A DNA stretch of 12,796 nt from Chloroflexota bacterium (GTDB lineage Bacteria > Chloroflexota > Dehalococcoidia > GIF9 > AB-539-J10): NCBI GenBank assembly GCA_015222295.1, contig JADFUZ010000161.1:1-12796 (forward strand). Reading direction: 5' to 3'. Shown here piece after piece: positions 1-7,253 of this stretch. Numbering within the stretch: the stretch's first letter is position 1; each line of letters opens with the position of its first letter. The position numbers and the translations under genes are program-made. The notes below the pieces were generated by a model. The model had not been told where the DNA came from. It saw only the letters and a list, made by a program, of their open reading frames with translations, and made no database searches.

Positions 1-2
1 GG

Positions 3-1430
3 AATAGCGTGGATCACCCCTTCGGCGAAGAAGAGAAGGAGCTACTAGCCCAGTGCGAAAGGGCTCTAGCCAGGGAAAACCTGGTCTCCATGGATAGAAT
101 TGTCGGCAATGAGGATAGTGGGACCACAATTAGACTGATCGTTCCAGAACGCTTCGCCCATGTCGCCTATGGCGGAGGGAATCTCTTCATACCCCCAAAG
201 GGGAAAGTTGAACAGCCGACATATCAGATCATAATGTTCGCCGATGAAGCCTTCGAGACAAACAGGGCCAAGCCACTACCTGAAGCAGATATCTCCATAA
301 GACTGGCCATGCTAGATGATGGAAGGGTGATCAAGATAGCAAAGAATAGCAACTACATAGGCGAGTACAAGAAAGGGGTCTTCGCCGCAGAAGACTGGGT
401 GGCAAAAACCAGGAGGGGTGGAATATTCTTGCACGCAGGTTGCAGGGAGGATTGCCTCCAGTCAGCGCATGGTGATTACCAGACTGTCAGGACTCTGCTT
501 GTTGCCCTGAGCGCTAACGGCAAGACAACGACAACATGTAAGATCTTGGCCAGGAAAGGTAACGAGAAATCATGGCTTATTCAAGACGACGGCGGAACCC
601 TCATGCCCGATGGCTCCTTTCATGGCTTTGAAGCGGGAGGAGTATTTGTAAAAACAGAGGGTGTGAATCCCGGCACTCAGGTTGAGATATTTTACGGACT
701 GTTGAAACCTGAAACCCTGTGTGAGAACGTGCATGTGACAGAAAACGGCGACCTTGACTTCTACAATCTCGCCAGAACGTCCAACGGCAGGGCCGTCATC
801 CAGAGAAAGGACTTCATGCACGCCAGCCCTTATATTGACGTCGACAGAATCGACAACTTGATTCTTATTACCAGAGGGCCCTTGATACCAGCAATATCGA
901 AACTGACCCTGGAGCAAGCTACTGCGCTTATGATGCTGGGACAGGCAATGGAGTCATCAGCCGGTGACCCGACCCAGGCTGGCAGGATCAGAAGCGAGTT
1001 CTTCTATGATCCCTTCCTGGCGGGGGACAGAGCACAGCACGCGAACGTATTCTACGGGATACTAGAGGGGCTCCCCCACGTTAATTACTACCTGCTCAAC
1101 ACCGGAGCGATAGGCAGCAGACCCCTGGACACTGCCGAATTGGACGAAGAGGACACACACTACAGAGACATAAGGCTGGAATACACGCTGGCCATACTTG
1201 ATTCGCTAGCCAGGGGCGGCCTTGAGGACTGGACAGATTCACCCTCAGGATTCATGGTGCCGAGGTCGATAAGGTATGTTGACGACGTCTATTCACACCC
1301 GGAAAAACTTTTCGGCGCAACAGAGTTCGAAGAGAGACAGCGGGCGCTTGACAGAACAAGACGCGAGGTAGTGGTGCAATACGGTGACTCCCTGCACCCC
1401 AACATAAGGAGCGCCTTTGGTGAACCCTGA
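3..1430 (+). CDS. pckA: Phosphoenolpyruvate carboxykinase (ATP-type), 5' end outside window
   Basis: The enzyme interconverts oxaloacetate plus ATP with PEP, CO2 and ADP in the cytoplasm, linking C4 acids to gluconeogenesis. Residues are numbered from an in-frame GTG at base 9. The visible landmarks match the ATP-type family in order: a Lys-Lys pair in YKKG (121-122), His142 in the metal/substrate region, a P-loop ALSANGKTTTT (166-176), the acidic pair in IQDDGG (193-194), FEAGG followed by Lys215, an Arg (261) in SNGRAV, and YLLNTG (361-366). The E. coli enzyme has its Lys pair near residue 212, so some 70-90 N-terminal residues, including the region of its substrate-binding Arg65, should lie upstream. 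The frame stays open to the window edge, so GTG 9 is probably internal. The P-loop (SANGKTTTT instead of SGTGKTT) and the acidic motif (IQDDGG instead of IGDDEHGW) are divergent. The family call is firm, but the exact substrate and nucleotide preference is inferred. Confidence 0.85.
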   Translation, partial: NSVDHPFGEEEKELLAQCERALARENLVSMDRIVGNEDSGTTIRLIVPERFAHVAYGGGNLFIPPKGKVEQPTYQIIMFADEAFETNRAKPLPEADISIRLAMLDDGRVIKIAKNSNYIGEYKKGVFAAEDWVAKTRRGGIFLHAGCREDCLQSAHGDYQTVRTLLVALSANGKTTTTCKILARKGNEKSWLIQDDGGTLMPDGSFHGFEAGGVFVKTEGVNPGTQVEIFYGLLKPETLCENVHVTENGDLDFYNLARTSNGRAVIQRKDFMHASPYIDVDRIDNLILITRGPLIPAISKLTLEQATALMMLGQAMESSAGDPTQAGRIRSEFFYDPFLAGDRAQHANVFYGILEGLPHVNYYLLNTGAIGSRPLDTAELDEEDTHYRDIRLEYTLAILDSLARGGLEDWTDSPSGFMVPRSIRYVDDVYSHPEKLFGATEFEERQRALDRTRREVVVQYGDSLHPNIRSAFGEP

Positions 1431-1504
1431 ACGCTAAGGCAGTTTGAACGTCCTTCGGGAGGATCCTTACGTGTTGTTGGCCTTGCTTTCACCCAAGAAT
1501 GACT

Positions 1505-1539
1505 CAACTGCCGGCAGGTGGCCGCTGGCAGCTTGCTTT
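1505..1539 (+). terminator. Possible weak terminator hairpin after pckA
   Basis: Bases 1508-1515 can pair with 1524-1531 (8 bp including one G-U pair) around an 8-base loop. After a single bulged base the stem gains three more pairs (1505-1507 with 1533-1535). Only a short T stretch (1537-1539) follows, so this is a poor intrinsic terminator. It lies in the 172-base gap between pckA and the zinc-finger gene, and its descending arm overlaps the proposed -35 box of the next gene. Confidence 0.3.
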
Positions 1540-1561
1540 GAGACATAGCTCAGGTTAGAAT
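1533..1561 (+). promoter_or_regulatory. Candidate sigma-70-type promoter for the dksA-like/lspA/rluD string
   Basis: TTGCTT at 1533-1538 and TAGAAT at 1556-1561 are separated by 17 bases. The -10 box matches consensus at 5 of 6 positions and the -35 box at 3 of 6. An alternative pairing is TTGAGA (1538-1543) with TAGTTT (1561-1566), also 17 bases apart. Either would start transcription about 30-40 bases before the ATG at 1603. Confidence 0.4.
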
Positions 1562-1602
1562 AGTTTTACTTACTCAACAAAGTAGAAATCGAGGTTGGCG
1601 GA

Positions 1603-1971
1603 ATGATCAATGATGATGAGCTCTACCGGCGTTTGGTAGAAGAGAAGGCGCAAGTCGCAGAAAGGCTGGAGCAATTCAAGGCCCGCGGGCAGGAAGCGGG
1701 GGAAAGCCGTGAAGGCAGTCCTTTCGGCAAGAGGGAGGAGGAGGCAAGCGAGGCGTTCGAATTAGAGAAGAGACTAGCTCTCGAGGAAAAGCTAGCGGCT
1801 ACTCTGGCCAAAATCGACCATGCCTTAGCTAAGTATGAAGCCGGTACCTACGGGCTATGCGACTCCTGTGGGCGGCCGATAGAACGCGAGCGCCTTGAAG
1901 CATTGCCTCAAGCAAGCTTGTGCTTGGCTTGTAAAGCGCGTCAGATAAAGGATGCAACCGGGGCAAGATAG
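1603..1971 (+). CDS. TraR/DksA-family C4 zinc-finger protein
   Basis: This small cytoplasmic protein (122 residues) is of the DksA/TraR type. Members bind RNA polymerase through its secondary channel and tune transcription initiation, often with ppGpp. The N-terminal 80 residues are charged and helical, fitting a coiled coil. The C-terminal finger has Cys86-x2-Cys89, 17 residues, then Cys107-x2-Cys110, the family spacing. The segment following GTYG resembles DksA closely. E. coli DksA carries an acidic DxxDxA motif at the coiled-coil tip; the equivalent stretch here (about 39-48) has Ser/Pro/Gly/Lys followed by glutamates, so the DksA tip motif appears absent. The layout is closer to short Gram-positive YteA-like members. 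The ATG is preceded by GAGG eight bases upstream. The gene overlaps lspA by 20 bases, suggesting co-transcription. The family is secure; a DksA-equivalent function is not. Confidence 0.9.
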   Translation: MINDDELYRRLVEEKAQVAERLEQFKARGQEAGESREGSPFGKREEEASEAFELEKRLALEEKLAATLAKIDHALAKYEAGTYGLCDSCGRPIERERLEALPQASLCLACKARQIKDATGAR

Positions 1972-2482
1972 AAAACGAGTAGGATTACTACTGCTTCTTA
2001 CTGCCGCGGTGCTGATCCTCGACCAATTGAGCAAGTCCTGGATCAGGGCCAATATTCCCCCAGGACAATCACTACCAGAGCACGGTTGTCTGCAACTCAC
2101 CCACATCACGAACACAGGTTCGGTCTTCGGATTGCTACCGAACCAGAATTCCGTCCTGACCGTTGCCACGATAATCATTTTGCTGCTCATCCCACTCTTT
2201 CTGCGTCACCTGTTTGTCAACTATCGCTACACTGTCACTGGTCTAGCCATTGTATCTCTTGGTCTAGTCATGGGTGGGGCTATTGGCAACTTGATCGACC
2301 GCCTTCGCTTCCATCATGTAACCGACTTCATCCACGTTCGCCTAGTGAACGACTTCTTTTGGCCGGCCTTCAACGTCGCTGATGCCTCCATCGTGATCGG
2401 CACCCTCACCCTTCTTTTCTCCCTCTATCGAACCGGCCTGTTCAGCAGGGCTTATGACCCAAGTCGCGAACGTGGAGACTAG
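1952..2482 (+). CDS. lspA: Lipoprotein signal peptidase (signal peptidase II)
   Basis: LspA is an inner-membrane aspartyl protease that removes the signal peptide from diacylglyceryl-modified prolipoproteins. The 176-residue length is normal for the family. Four hydrophobic segments are visible (about 11-28, 66-85, 95-115, 141-161). The two catalytic aspartates are Asp125 in VTDF and Asp144 in NVADA. Other conserved positions include Asp24 in LDQLSK, Asn54 in NTGSVFG and Asn113/Arg117 in GNLIDR. The start is forced: a TAA stop lies in frame two codons upstream of the ATG at 1952. The ATG sits inside the 3' end of the zinc-finger gene with no separately spaced Shine-Dalgarno sequence, so translation is probably coupled to the gene before it. 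Its 3' end overlaps the rluD-like gene by 29 bases. An lspA followed directly by an rluD-type gene is a common bacterial arrangement. Confidence 0.96.
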   Translation: MQPGQDRKRVGLLLLLTAAVLILDQLSKSWIRANIPPGQSLPEHGCLQLTHITNTGSVFGLLPNQNSVLTVATIIILLLIPLFLRHLFVNYRYTVTGLAIVSLGLVMGGAIGNLIDRLRFHHVTDFIHVRLVNDFFWPAFNVADASIVIGTLTLLFSLYRTGLFSRAYDPSRERGD

Positions 2483-3467
2483 GACGCTTAGGCTTGCTCC
2501 AAATGCGGGTACCATCCGCCTGGACAAGTACGTGGCTCAAGCCCTTCCTCAATTATCCCGGTCCCAGGTGCAGAAGCTAATCAGGCAGGGCTATGTTCTA
2601 GTGAACGAACACAGGGCAAAGACAAGCAAGAGTGTAAGCAGCCGCGACAAGATAACCGTTCGTATGCCTTCTCCACCCACCCAGCCCATAGCTCAACAGA
2701 CTTCTCTCGAGATCCTTTACGAAGATAGGGATGTGATAGTCATACATAAGCCCGCTGGACTGGTCGTGCATCCGGCCCCTGGCCACCCCGACCACACCCT
2801 GGTTAACGCCGTCTTGGCCCTGTGTCCGTCATTAGCTTCGAGCCGCGACGTGACGCGTCCGGGGATAGTCCATAGACTGGACAAAGACACTTCTGGGCTG
2901 ATGGTCATAGCCAAGAGCGACTACTCTCGACAGCATCTGGTCAACCAGTTCAAGAGTCACGACGTAGTCAAGGACTACCTTGTTCTCGTCTCAGGCAGAG
3001 TAGCCAGCGAACACGGGGAAATTGACGCTCCTATTGGGAGAGATCCCCACAATCGTAAACGTATGGCCATATCGGAGACAGGGAAGCAAGCCAAGACGGA
3101 GTATCGGGTTGTAAGACGCTTGAATGACTCCACTTTGCTAGACGTCACACCCAGGACTGGGCGCACACACCAGATTAGAGTCCACCTATCATCTATTGGC
3201 CATCCCGTGGTTGGCGACCCCGTTTACGGCAGAAAACCACGATGCGCACCTCGAGGCTCAGCCCCACGACGACAGTTCGTCCACGCGTACCACCTCGGGT
3301 TTCGCCTGCCATCAACCGACCAGTACAAGGAGTTCACCTGCCCTTTGCCAGCGGACTTGCAACAAATCCTGGAGTCCCTTGCCGACGATGCCTGGACAGC
3401 TTGCCTGAGAGAACAAGACGTGCTATATTCCCACGGAGATCTGGACAGAAGGGATTTGAGAGATTGA
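2454..3467 (+). CDS. rluD: RluD/RluA-family 23S rRNA pseudouridine synthase
   Basis: This enzyme isomerises specific uridines to pseudouridine in RNA; RluD itself modifies helix 69 of 23S rRNA. An S4 RNA-binding domain occupies about residues 20-80, beginning IRLDKYVAQ. The RluA-type catalytic domain follows. The signature HRLDKDTSGL is at 140-149, with Asp143 as the expected catalytic residue, and TGRTHQIRVHL at 235-245 is the second family motif. At 337 residues the length is typical. The ATG at 2454 lies inside the end of lspA, and a GTG at 2472 is an alternative start; either keeps the S4 domain whole. A weak AGGG precedes the ATG. The family is certain. The site specificity (RluD as opposed to RluB/C/A-type) is inferred from the S4 domain and the HRLDKDT motif. 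Confidence 0.93.
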   Translation: MTQVANVETRTLRLAPNAGTIRLDKYVAQALPQLSRSQVQKLIRQGYVLVNEHRAKTSKSVSSRDKITVRMPSPPTQPIAQQTSLEILYEDRDVIVIHKPAGLVVHPAPGHPDHTLVNAVLALCPSLASSRDVTRPGIVHRLDKDTSGLMVIAKSDYSRQHLVNQFKSHDVVKDYLVLVSGRVASEHGEIDAPIGRDPHNRKRMAISETGKQAKTEYRVVRRLNDSTLLDVTPRTGRTHQIRVHLSSIGHPVVGDPVYGRKPRCAPRGSAPRRQFVHAYHLGFRLPSTDQYKEFTCPLPADLQQILESLADDAWTACLREQDVLYSHGDLDRRDLRD

Positions 3468-3724
3468 AACCGCTGGGCCAACTCAATAGTGAACAAATCC
3501 AACGAGAAGGCAAGCTGTTGTCGCATCTGCTGGGCGAGAACAGGATGGAGGACCTAGCCCGTTTTGAGTCTGACTTGACTCAACAACAGAGTCGGCTGTT
3601 GTTTGAGATAACCACAGAGATAGAGGACACTGAAAACGCTCTGAGACAGGCTGAGCAGCTCGTCCAGAGACTCAAGAATCATTTGGACCAGCTAAGAGGT
3701 CTGCAAAGAGTTCTGTCCAAGTAG
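3464..3724 (+). CDS. Small coiled-coil protein of unknown function
   Basis: I do not recognise this 86-residue protein. It is rich in Gln, Glu, Leu and Arg. From about residue 29 to the end it reads as a long amphipathic helix with heptad-like leucines (EDLARFESDL, ALRQAEQLVQRLKNHLDQLRGL), without glycine-rich or membrane segments, so a soluble coiled coil is likely. The preferred start is TTG at 3464, which overlaps the rluD stop in a TTGA 4-base overlap, an arrangement typical of translational coupling. An ATG at 3545 would give a 59-residue protein instead. The same frame stays open upstream inside rluD to 3242, but that part is basic, proline-rich and unrelated in composition, so it is taken as chance. 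gltX begins 58 bases downstream. The coding call rests on frame, overlap and composition only. Confidence 0.6.
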   Translation: MKPLGQLNSEQIQREGKLLSHLLGENRMEDLARFESDLTQQQSRLLFEITTEIEDTENALRQAEQLVQRLKNHLDQLRGLQRVLSK

Positions 3725-3782
3725 CGCTCTCTCGGTTCGGCCTTCCACGCCAAGAGGATTGGATTCGCCGTAACGCACCATC

Positions 3783-5246
3783 ATGGAATCTGAACTGAAG
3801 GCACCCATCAGAGTTCGCTTCGCCCCCAGCCCCACAGGCTATCCGCATCTAGGTAATATCAGGACTGCACTGTTCAATTGGCTTTTTGCGCGGCATCACA
3901 AGGGCAAGTTCATTCTGCGCATAGAGGACACCGACGTCGCCCGCAGAGTGGAAGGAGCAGTCGAAACTATACTGGACAGCCTGCTTTGGCTTGGACTTGA
4001 GTGGGACGAGGGACCGTATTTGCAGTCGCAGCGACTGCACTTGTACCTCGACGTCTCAACCAGGTTGCTCGAAGAGGGCCATGCTTACACGTGCTATTGT
4101 TCCCCGGAGCGGCTGGAAACGATGCGCCAGGAGCAGATCAAGCGAAAACAGCCACCAGGATACGATGGCCACTGCCGCCACCTAACACAGGGGGAGAAGA
4201 CCCGACTGGAGAAAAGCGGTATTGCGCCCGTAGTCCGCTTCAAAACACCCCTGGCGGGCGAAACCAGCTTCCACGACCTGATTAGGGGACAGATAACTTT
4301 CAAGAACATAACCTTAAGCGATTTCATCTTGCTCAAGTCAGACGGCTACCCAACATATCATCTGGCTAACATAGTGGATGACCACCTGATGAATATCTCT
4401 CACGTCCTGAGAGCAGATGAATGGCTTTCCAGCACTCCCCTCCACGCATTGCTGTATCAGGCGCTGGATTGGCAGCCTCCTCAGTTTGCCCATTTGCCTA
4501 TGATACTGGGGCCCGACAAATCCAAACTCTCCAAGCGTCACGGCGCCACCACCCTTACTGAATATAGAGAACAAGGTTACCTTCCTGAAGCGATGGTCAA
4601 CTTTCTCGCCTTGCTGGGGTGGTCGCTCGACGACAAGACAGAGTTGCTAAGTCGTGACCAACTAGTAGAGCACTTCTCTCTGGAGAGAATAGGCAAGAGT
4701 GGAGCCATCTTCAACAGGACTAAACTAGAATGGATGAATGGGGTCTACCTGCGACGATTGGGGGCAGCGGAATTTGCCCAGCGAGCAACTCCTTTCTTGG
4801 ACAGGGACTTACCTTCGTCGGCGAGGCGTCCACTAGACCTAGCGTACGTACGTCAAGTCACGTCTCTGCTCCAGGAGCGGTCCAGAACGCTGGCTGAGAT
4901 TCCCCAGCTTGCCGACTTCTTCTTCCTCGATGCGATCGACTACGACGCCGGCTTGCTTCTGGGCAAAGAAATGAACGCCGAATCAGCTGCCAACGCTCTT
5001 CAAGCCGCCGTTACGGAGTTGGGGCGTGCAAGAACCTGGGATGCCAGCTCACTTGAGGGCATTCTTCGCCCGTTGGCAGCAACGTTAAACCTGAGCACAA
5101 GAAACTTCTTCGGCCTGTTACGAGCAGCCACTACAGGACGCACTGCGGCACCACCACTGTTTCAGACCATGGCCGTATTAGGCCAACAGAAATGCCTCCA
5201 AAGACTGGCCGCAGCGCTGCAAAAGCTACCCGCAGTGCAGCAATGA
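3783..5246 (+). CDS. gltX: Glutamyl-tRNA synthetase
   Basis: GltX is a class I aminoacyl-tRNA synthetase that charges tRNAGlu with glutamate in the cytoplasm. The HIGH-type motif is HLGN (22-25) within PSPTGYPHLGN, and the KMSKS-type motif is KLSKR (248-252). A zinc-site pattern is visible, Cys104-x-Cys106 then Cys131-x-His133, matching the zinc-binding form seen in E. coli. The C-terminal half is the helical anticodon-binding region, and the 487-residue length is normal. The start is the only one possible nearby because a TAA lies in frame four codons upstream. No Shine-Dalgarno sequence precedes it at normal spacing, which is odd for a gene surrounded by better signals. GatC and GatA are encoded in the same window, so this enzyme may be non-discriminating and also charge tRNAGln. 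That is inference, as the residues deciding it cannot be judged by eye. Confidence 0.97.
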   Translation: MESELKAPIRVRFAPSPTGYPHLGNIRTALFNWLFARHHKGKFILRIEDTDVARRVEGAVETILDSLLWLGLEWDEGPYLQSQRLHLYLDVSTRLLEEGHAYTCYCSPERLETMRQEQIKRKQPPGYDGHCRHLTQGEKTRLEKSGIAPVVRFKTPLAGETSFHDLIRGQITFKNITLSDFILLKSDGYPTYHLANIVDDHLMNISHVLRADEWLSSTPLHALLYQALDWQPPQFAHLPMILGPDKSKLSKRHGATTLTEYREQGYLPEAMVNFLALLGWSLDDKTELLSRDQLVEHFSLERIGKSGAIFNRTKLEWMNGVYLRRLGAAEFAQRATPFLDRDLPSSARRPLDLAYVRQVTSLLQERSRTLAEIPQLADFFFLDAIDYDAGLLLGKEMNAESAANALQAAVTELGRARTWDASSLEGILRPLAATLNLSTRNFFGLLRAATTGRTAAPPLFQTMAVLGQQKCLQRLAAALQKLPAVQQ

Positions 5247-5329
5247 CCAGAGCTGCCGAACATGAGCACAAGTGAGGATACTGAACTCTGCAAGTCACAG
5301 TCGACGACAGGGAAGTCAGCCAGAACCCA

Positions 5330-5358
5330 TTGACAGAAGTCGGAATTTGAGATATTTT
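5330..5358 (+). promoter_or_regulatory. Promoter of etfBA
   Basis: A perfect TTGACA (5330-5335) is followed after 17 bases by TATTTT (5353-5358, 4 of 6 matches). Transcription would start near 5365, leaving a leader of about 28 bases that contains a strong AGGAGGT (5379-5385) seven bases before the etfB ATG. The rest of the gap between gltX and etfB (5247-5329) shows no gene or clear terminator. Confidence 0.55.
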
Positions 5359-5392
5359 TTGAACCAGTTGTATTGTCTAGGAGGTCTAGCTG

Positions 5393-6202
5393 ATGTCAGA
5401 GATCAACATGATTGTTTGCTGTAAGCAGGTTCCCGATCCCGAGGCGCCACCTTCAGCGTTCAAGGTCGACACGGCAGCCAACAGCGTGACCTTGCCGCCG
5501 GACATAAAGCCCGTGATCGGGCAATATGACGAGTTCGCCCTGGAGGCTGCTCTGAGAATCAAGGACAAGGCAGGCGGCAAGGTCACGGTGCTTAGCCTGG
5601 GCAACAAGCTGGTGCGTGACGTCATCAAGAAGGCTTTGGCTGTTGGGGGCGATGAACTCGTCCTTCTCGAGGACGATGCCTTTGAGCAAAGCGATAGCTG
5701 GTCGACCGCTTATGCTCTGGCGACGGCAATCGAGAAAATCGGCACCTACGATTTGATTCTCTGCGGCAGGCAGTCTTCCGATTGGGACGCCGGGCAAGTT
5801 GGCACAGGCATCGCGCAACTCCTCGGAGTGCCCGCTGTCACCTTGGCCAGGAAGGTGGAGATCGATAGCGGGAAGGCAATCATAGAGCAGGTTATCCCCG
5901 ACGGTTATCAGGTCGTCGAAGTCGGGCTTCCCGCAGTCGTCACGGTTACCAGTGAATTGGGCAACCTGCGCTATGCGGTACTTAGAGGGATCATGGCGGC
6001 AGCCAAGAAGCAACCCACAGTATGGAAGCCAAGCGACCTGGGACTCGACTCTTCGCAAGTCGGTGCCGCTGGCAGACATACCAAGCTCGTTCGACTCTTC
6101 CAACCTGTCAAGGAGGCTAAGTGCGAGATCGTGGAAGGTGACAGTGCCGCAGAGGCGGGTGCGAATTTGGCCTTGAGACTCAGACAGGCAAAGATACTCT
6201 GA
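5393..6202 (+). CDS. etfB: Electron transfer flavoprotein, beta subunit (EtfB/FixA family)
   Basis: EtfB pairs with EtfA to form a soluble flavoprotein that shuttles electrons between dehydrogenases (such as acyl-CoA dehydrogenases) and a quinone reductase or other acceptor. The 269-residue protein starts with the family's KQVPDPEAP. It carries YDEFALEAALRIKD (45-58) where most members have NPFDExAxExAxRxK, and the nucleotide-binding loop CGRQSSDWDAGQVG (124-137). The C-terminal region has the conserved LRGIMAA (197-203). The ATG at 5393 follows a near-perfect Shine-Dalgarno sequence. etfA begins 16 bases after the stop, so the two form an operon. No partner dehydrogenase or ETF:quinone oxidoreductase gene is in view. 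Whether this ETF is of the ordinary AMP-containing type or the two-FAD bifurcating type cannot be settled from these motifs by eye. Confidence 0.93.
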   Translation: MSEINMIVCCKQVPDPEAPPSAFKVDTAANSVTLPPDIKPVIGQYDEFALEAALRIKDKAGGKVTVLSLGNKLVRDVIKKALAVGGDELVLLEDDAFEQSDSWSTAYALATAIEKIGTYDLILCGRQSSDWDAGQVGTGIAQLLGVPAVTLARKVEIDSGKAIIEQVIPDGYQVVEVGLPAVVTVTSELGNLRYAVLRGIMAAAKKQPTVWKPSDLGLDSSQVGAAGRHTKLVRLFQPVKEAKCEIVEGDSAAEAGANLALRLRQAKIL

Positions 6203-6218
6203 CATCCAGGAGGAAACG

Positions 6219-7220
6219 ATGACTGAGAACAAGGGCGTATTGATCTACGGCGAGTTAGTCAGCGGACGATTGTCTTCAACCACTACTGAGCTACTGGGAT
6301 GCGGGAGACGTCTCGCTGATCAGTTGAAGGAGGATTTGTGCTGCGTATTGGCCAGCGATGCGGTCGGGGAAGCCCCAGGACAGGCAATCGCTTTTGGAGC
6401 AGATAGAGTCTATGCAGTAGAAGACTCCGCACTCAAAGAAGACCAAGCGGATGCTCACGTCCAAGTTGCGGAAAAGATGGCCAGTGAGGCCTCACCTCGA
6501 ATCATTCTTATGGGGCAAACGCCCACGGGCAGAGACTTGGCTCCTCGCCTCGCCTTTAGATTGAAAACCGGACTATCCACGGATTGCATTGACCTGGCCA
6601 TAGATCCAGAAACAAAGCTGCTTCAGCAGACAAAACCCGTGTACGGAGGCAACGCTCACGCCCTGTTCACTTGCGACATCATGCCCCAGATAGTCACTGT
6701 GAGGGCAAAGGCAATGACACCGTTGGAGGGTGACGACTCCCGCGAGGGAGATGTCATACCTACAACGGTCGACATAGATACGTCAGTCATACGTGTTAGA
6801 ATCGTAGAGAAGATAAAGGAAGAGGTTACCGGCGTTAAGCTTGAGGATGCCCCAGCGATAGTCAGCGGGGGCAGAGGAATTGGGGGTCCTGAACCCTTCA
6901 AGACAACGCTAAAAGAACTAGCCGACGTATTGCACGGTGCAGTGGGTGCTTCCCGCCCCCCCGCTGACAACGGCTGGGTGCCAGAGGCAATGCACATCGG
7001 CCTGACAGGGAAGATCGTTGCTCCGGATATCTATGTTAGCGTAGCGATATCCGGGGCCAGCCAGCACATAGCCGGCTGCTCCGGCTCGAAGACCATGATT
7101 GCCGTCAACAAGGACCCCGACGCAAACATATTCAGGGAGGCATCGTTCGGTGTCGTTGGGCGGTACGAAGAAGTCCTGCCCGCCCTCACCAAGAAGCTAA
7201 ACGAATTGCTGGCGGGCTAA
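6219..7220 (+). CDS. etfA: Electron transfer flavoprotein, alpha subunit
   Basis: EtfA holds the main FAD of the EtfAB heterodimer. The 333-residue protein has an N-terminal alpha/beta domain (about 1-200) and the C-terminal FAD domain. FAD-site motifs appear in order: SGGRGIGG (216-223), GASRPPADNGW (243-253), GLTGKIVAPD (261-270), SGASQHIAG (278-286) and NKDPDANIF (297-305). His283 in SGASQH, near the flavin in known structures, is kept, and so is Thr263 of GxTGK. Two positions differ from the common sequence: Leu262 where GQTGK is usual, and Ser281 where SGAIQH is usual. A strong AGGAGG six bases upstream fixes the ATG. The gene forms one unit with etfB and converges on the EF-G-like gene, with only 33 bases between the two stop codons and no convincing terminator. 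Confidence 0.95.
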   Translation: MTENKGVLIYGELVSGRLSSTTTELLGCGRRLADQLKEDLCCVLASDAVGEAPGQAIAFGADRVYAVEDSALKEDQADAHVQVAEKMASEASPRIILMGQTPTGRDLAPRLAFRLKTGLSTDCIDLAIDPETKLLQQTKPVYGGNAHALFTCDIMPQIVTVRAKAMTPLEGDDSREGDVIPTTVDIDTSVIRVRIVEKIKEEVTGVKLEDAPAIVSGGRGIGGPEPFKTTLKELADVLHGAVGASRPPADNGWVPEAMHIGLTGKIVAPDIYVSVAISGASQHIAGCSGSKTMIAVNKDPDANIFREASFGVVGRYEEVLPALTKKLNELLAG

Positions 7221-7253
7221 GGGCAATTGGCCAGCCACCCCCGGACCACGACG

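Noticed and set aside
3242..3463. N-terminal extension of the small coiled-coil frame back into rluD
   Set aside because: The extension is Arg/Pro/Ser-rich, overlaps the certain rluD frame by over 200 bases and differs sharply from the helical remainder.
5347..5376. TTGAGA ... TATTGT as the etfB promoter
   Set aside because: The spacing is acceptable (18), but transcription would start inside the AGGAGGT ribosome binding site. The upstream TTGACA/TATTTT pair fits better.
5453..6232. 259-codon open frame on the minus strand opposite etfB
   Set aside because: It is antisense to a clearly identified gene, shows no recognisable motif and its protein has shadow-like composition. Long antisense frames are common opposite GC-rich codons.
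7208..7235. GCTGGC / GCCAGC inverted repeat between etfA and the EF-G-like gene as a two-way terminator
   Set aside because: The stem is only 6 bp with a 16-base loop, half of it lies in the etfA coding end, and no T-run follows on either strand.
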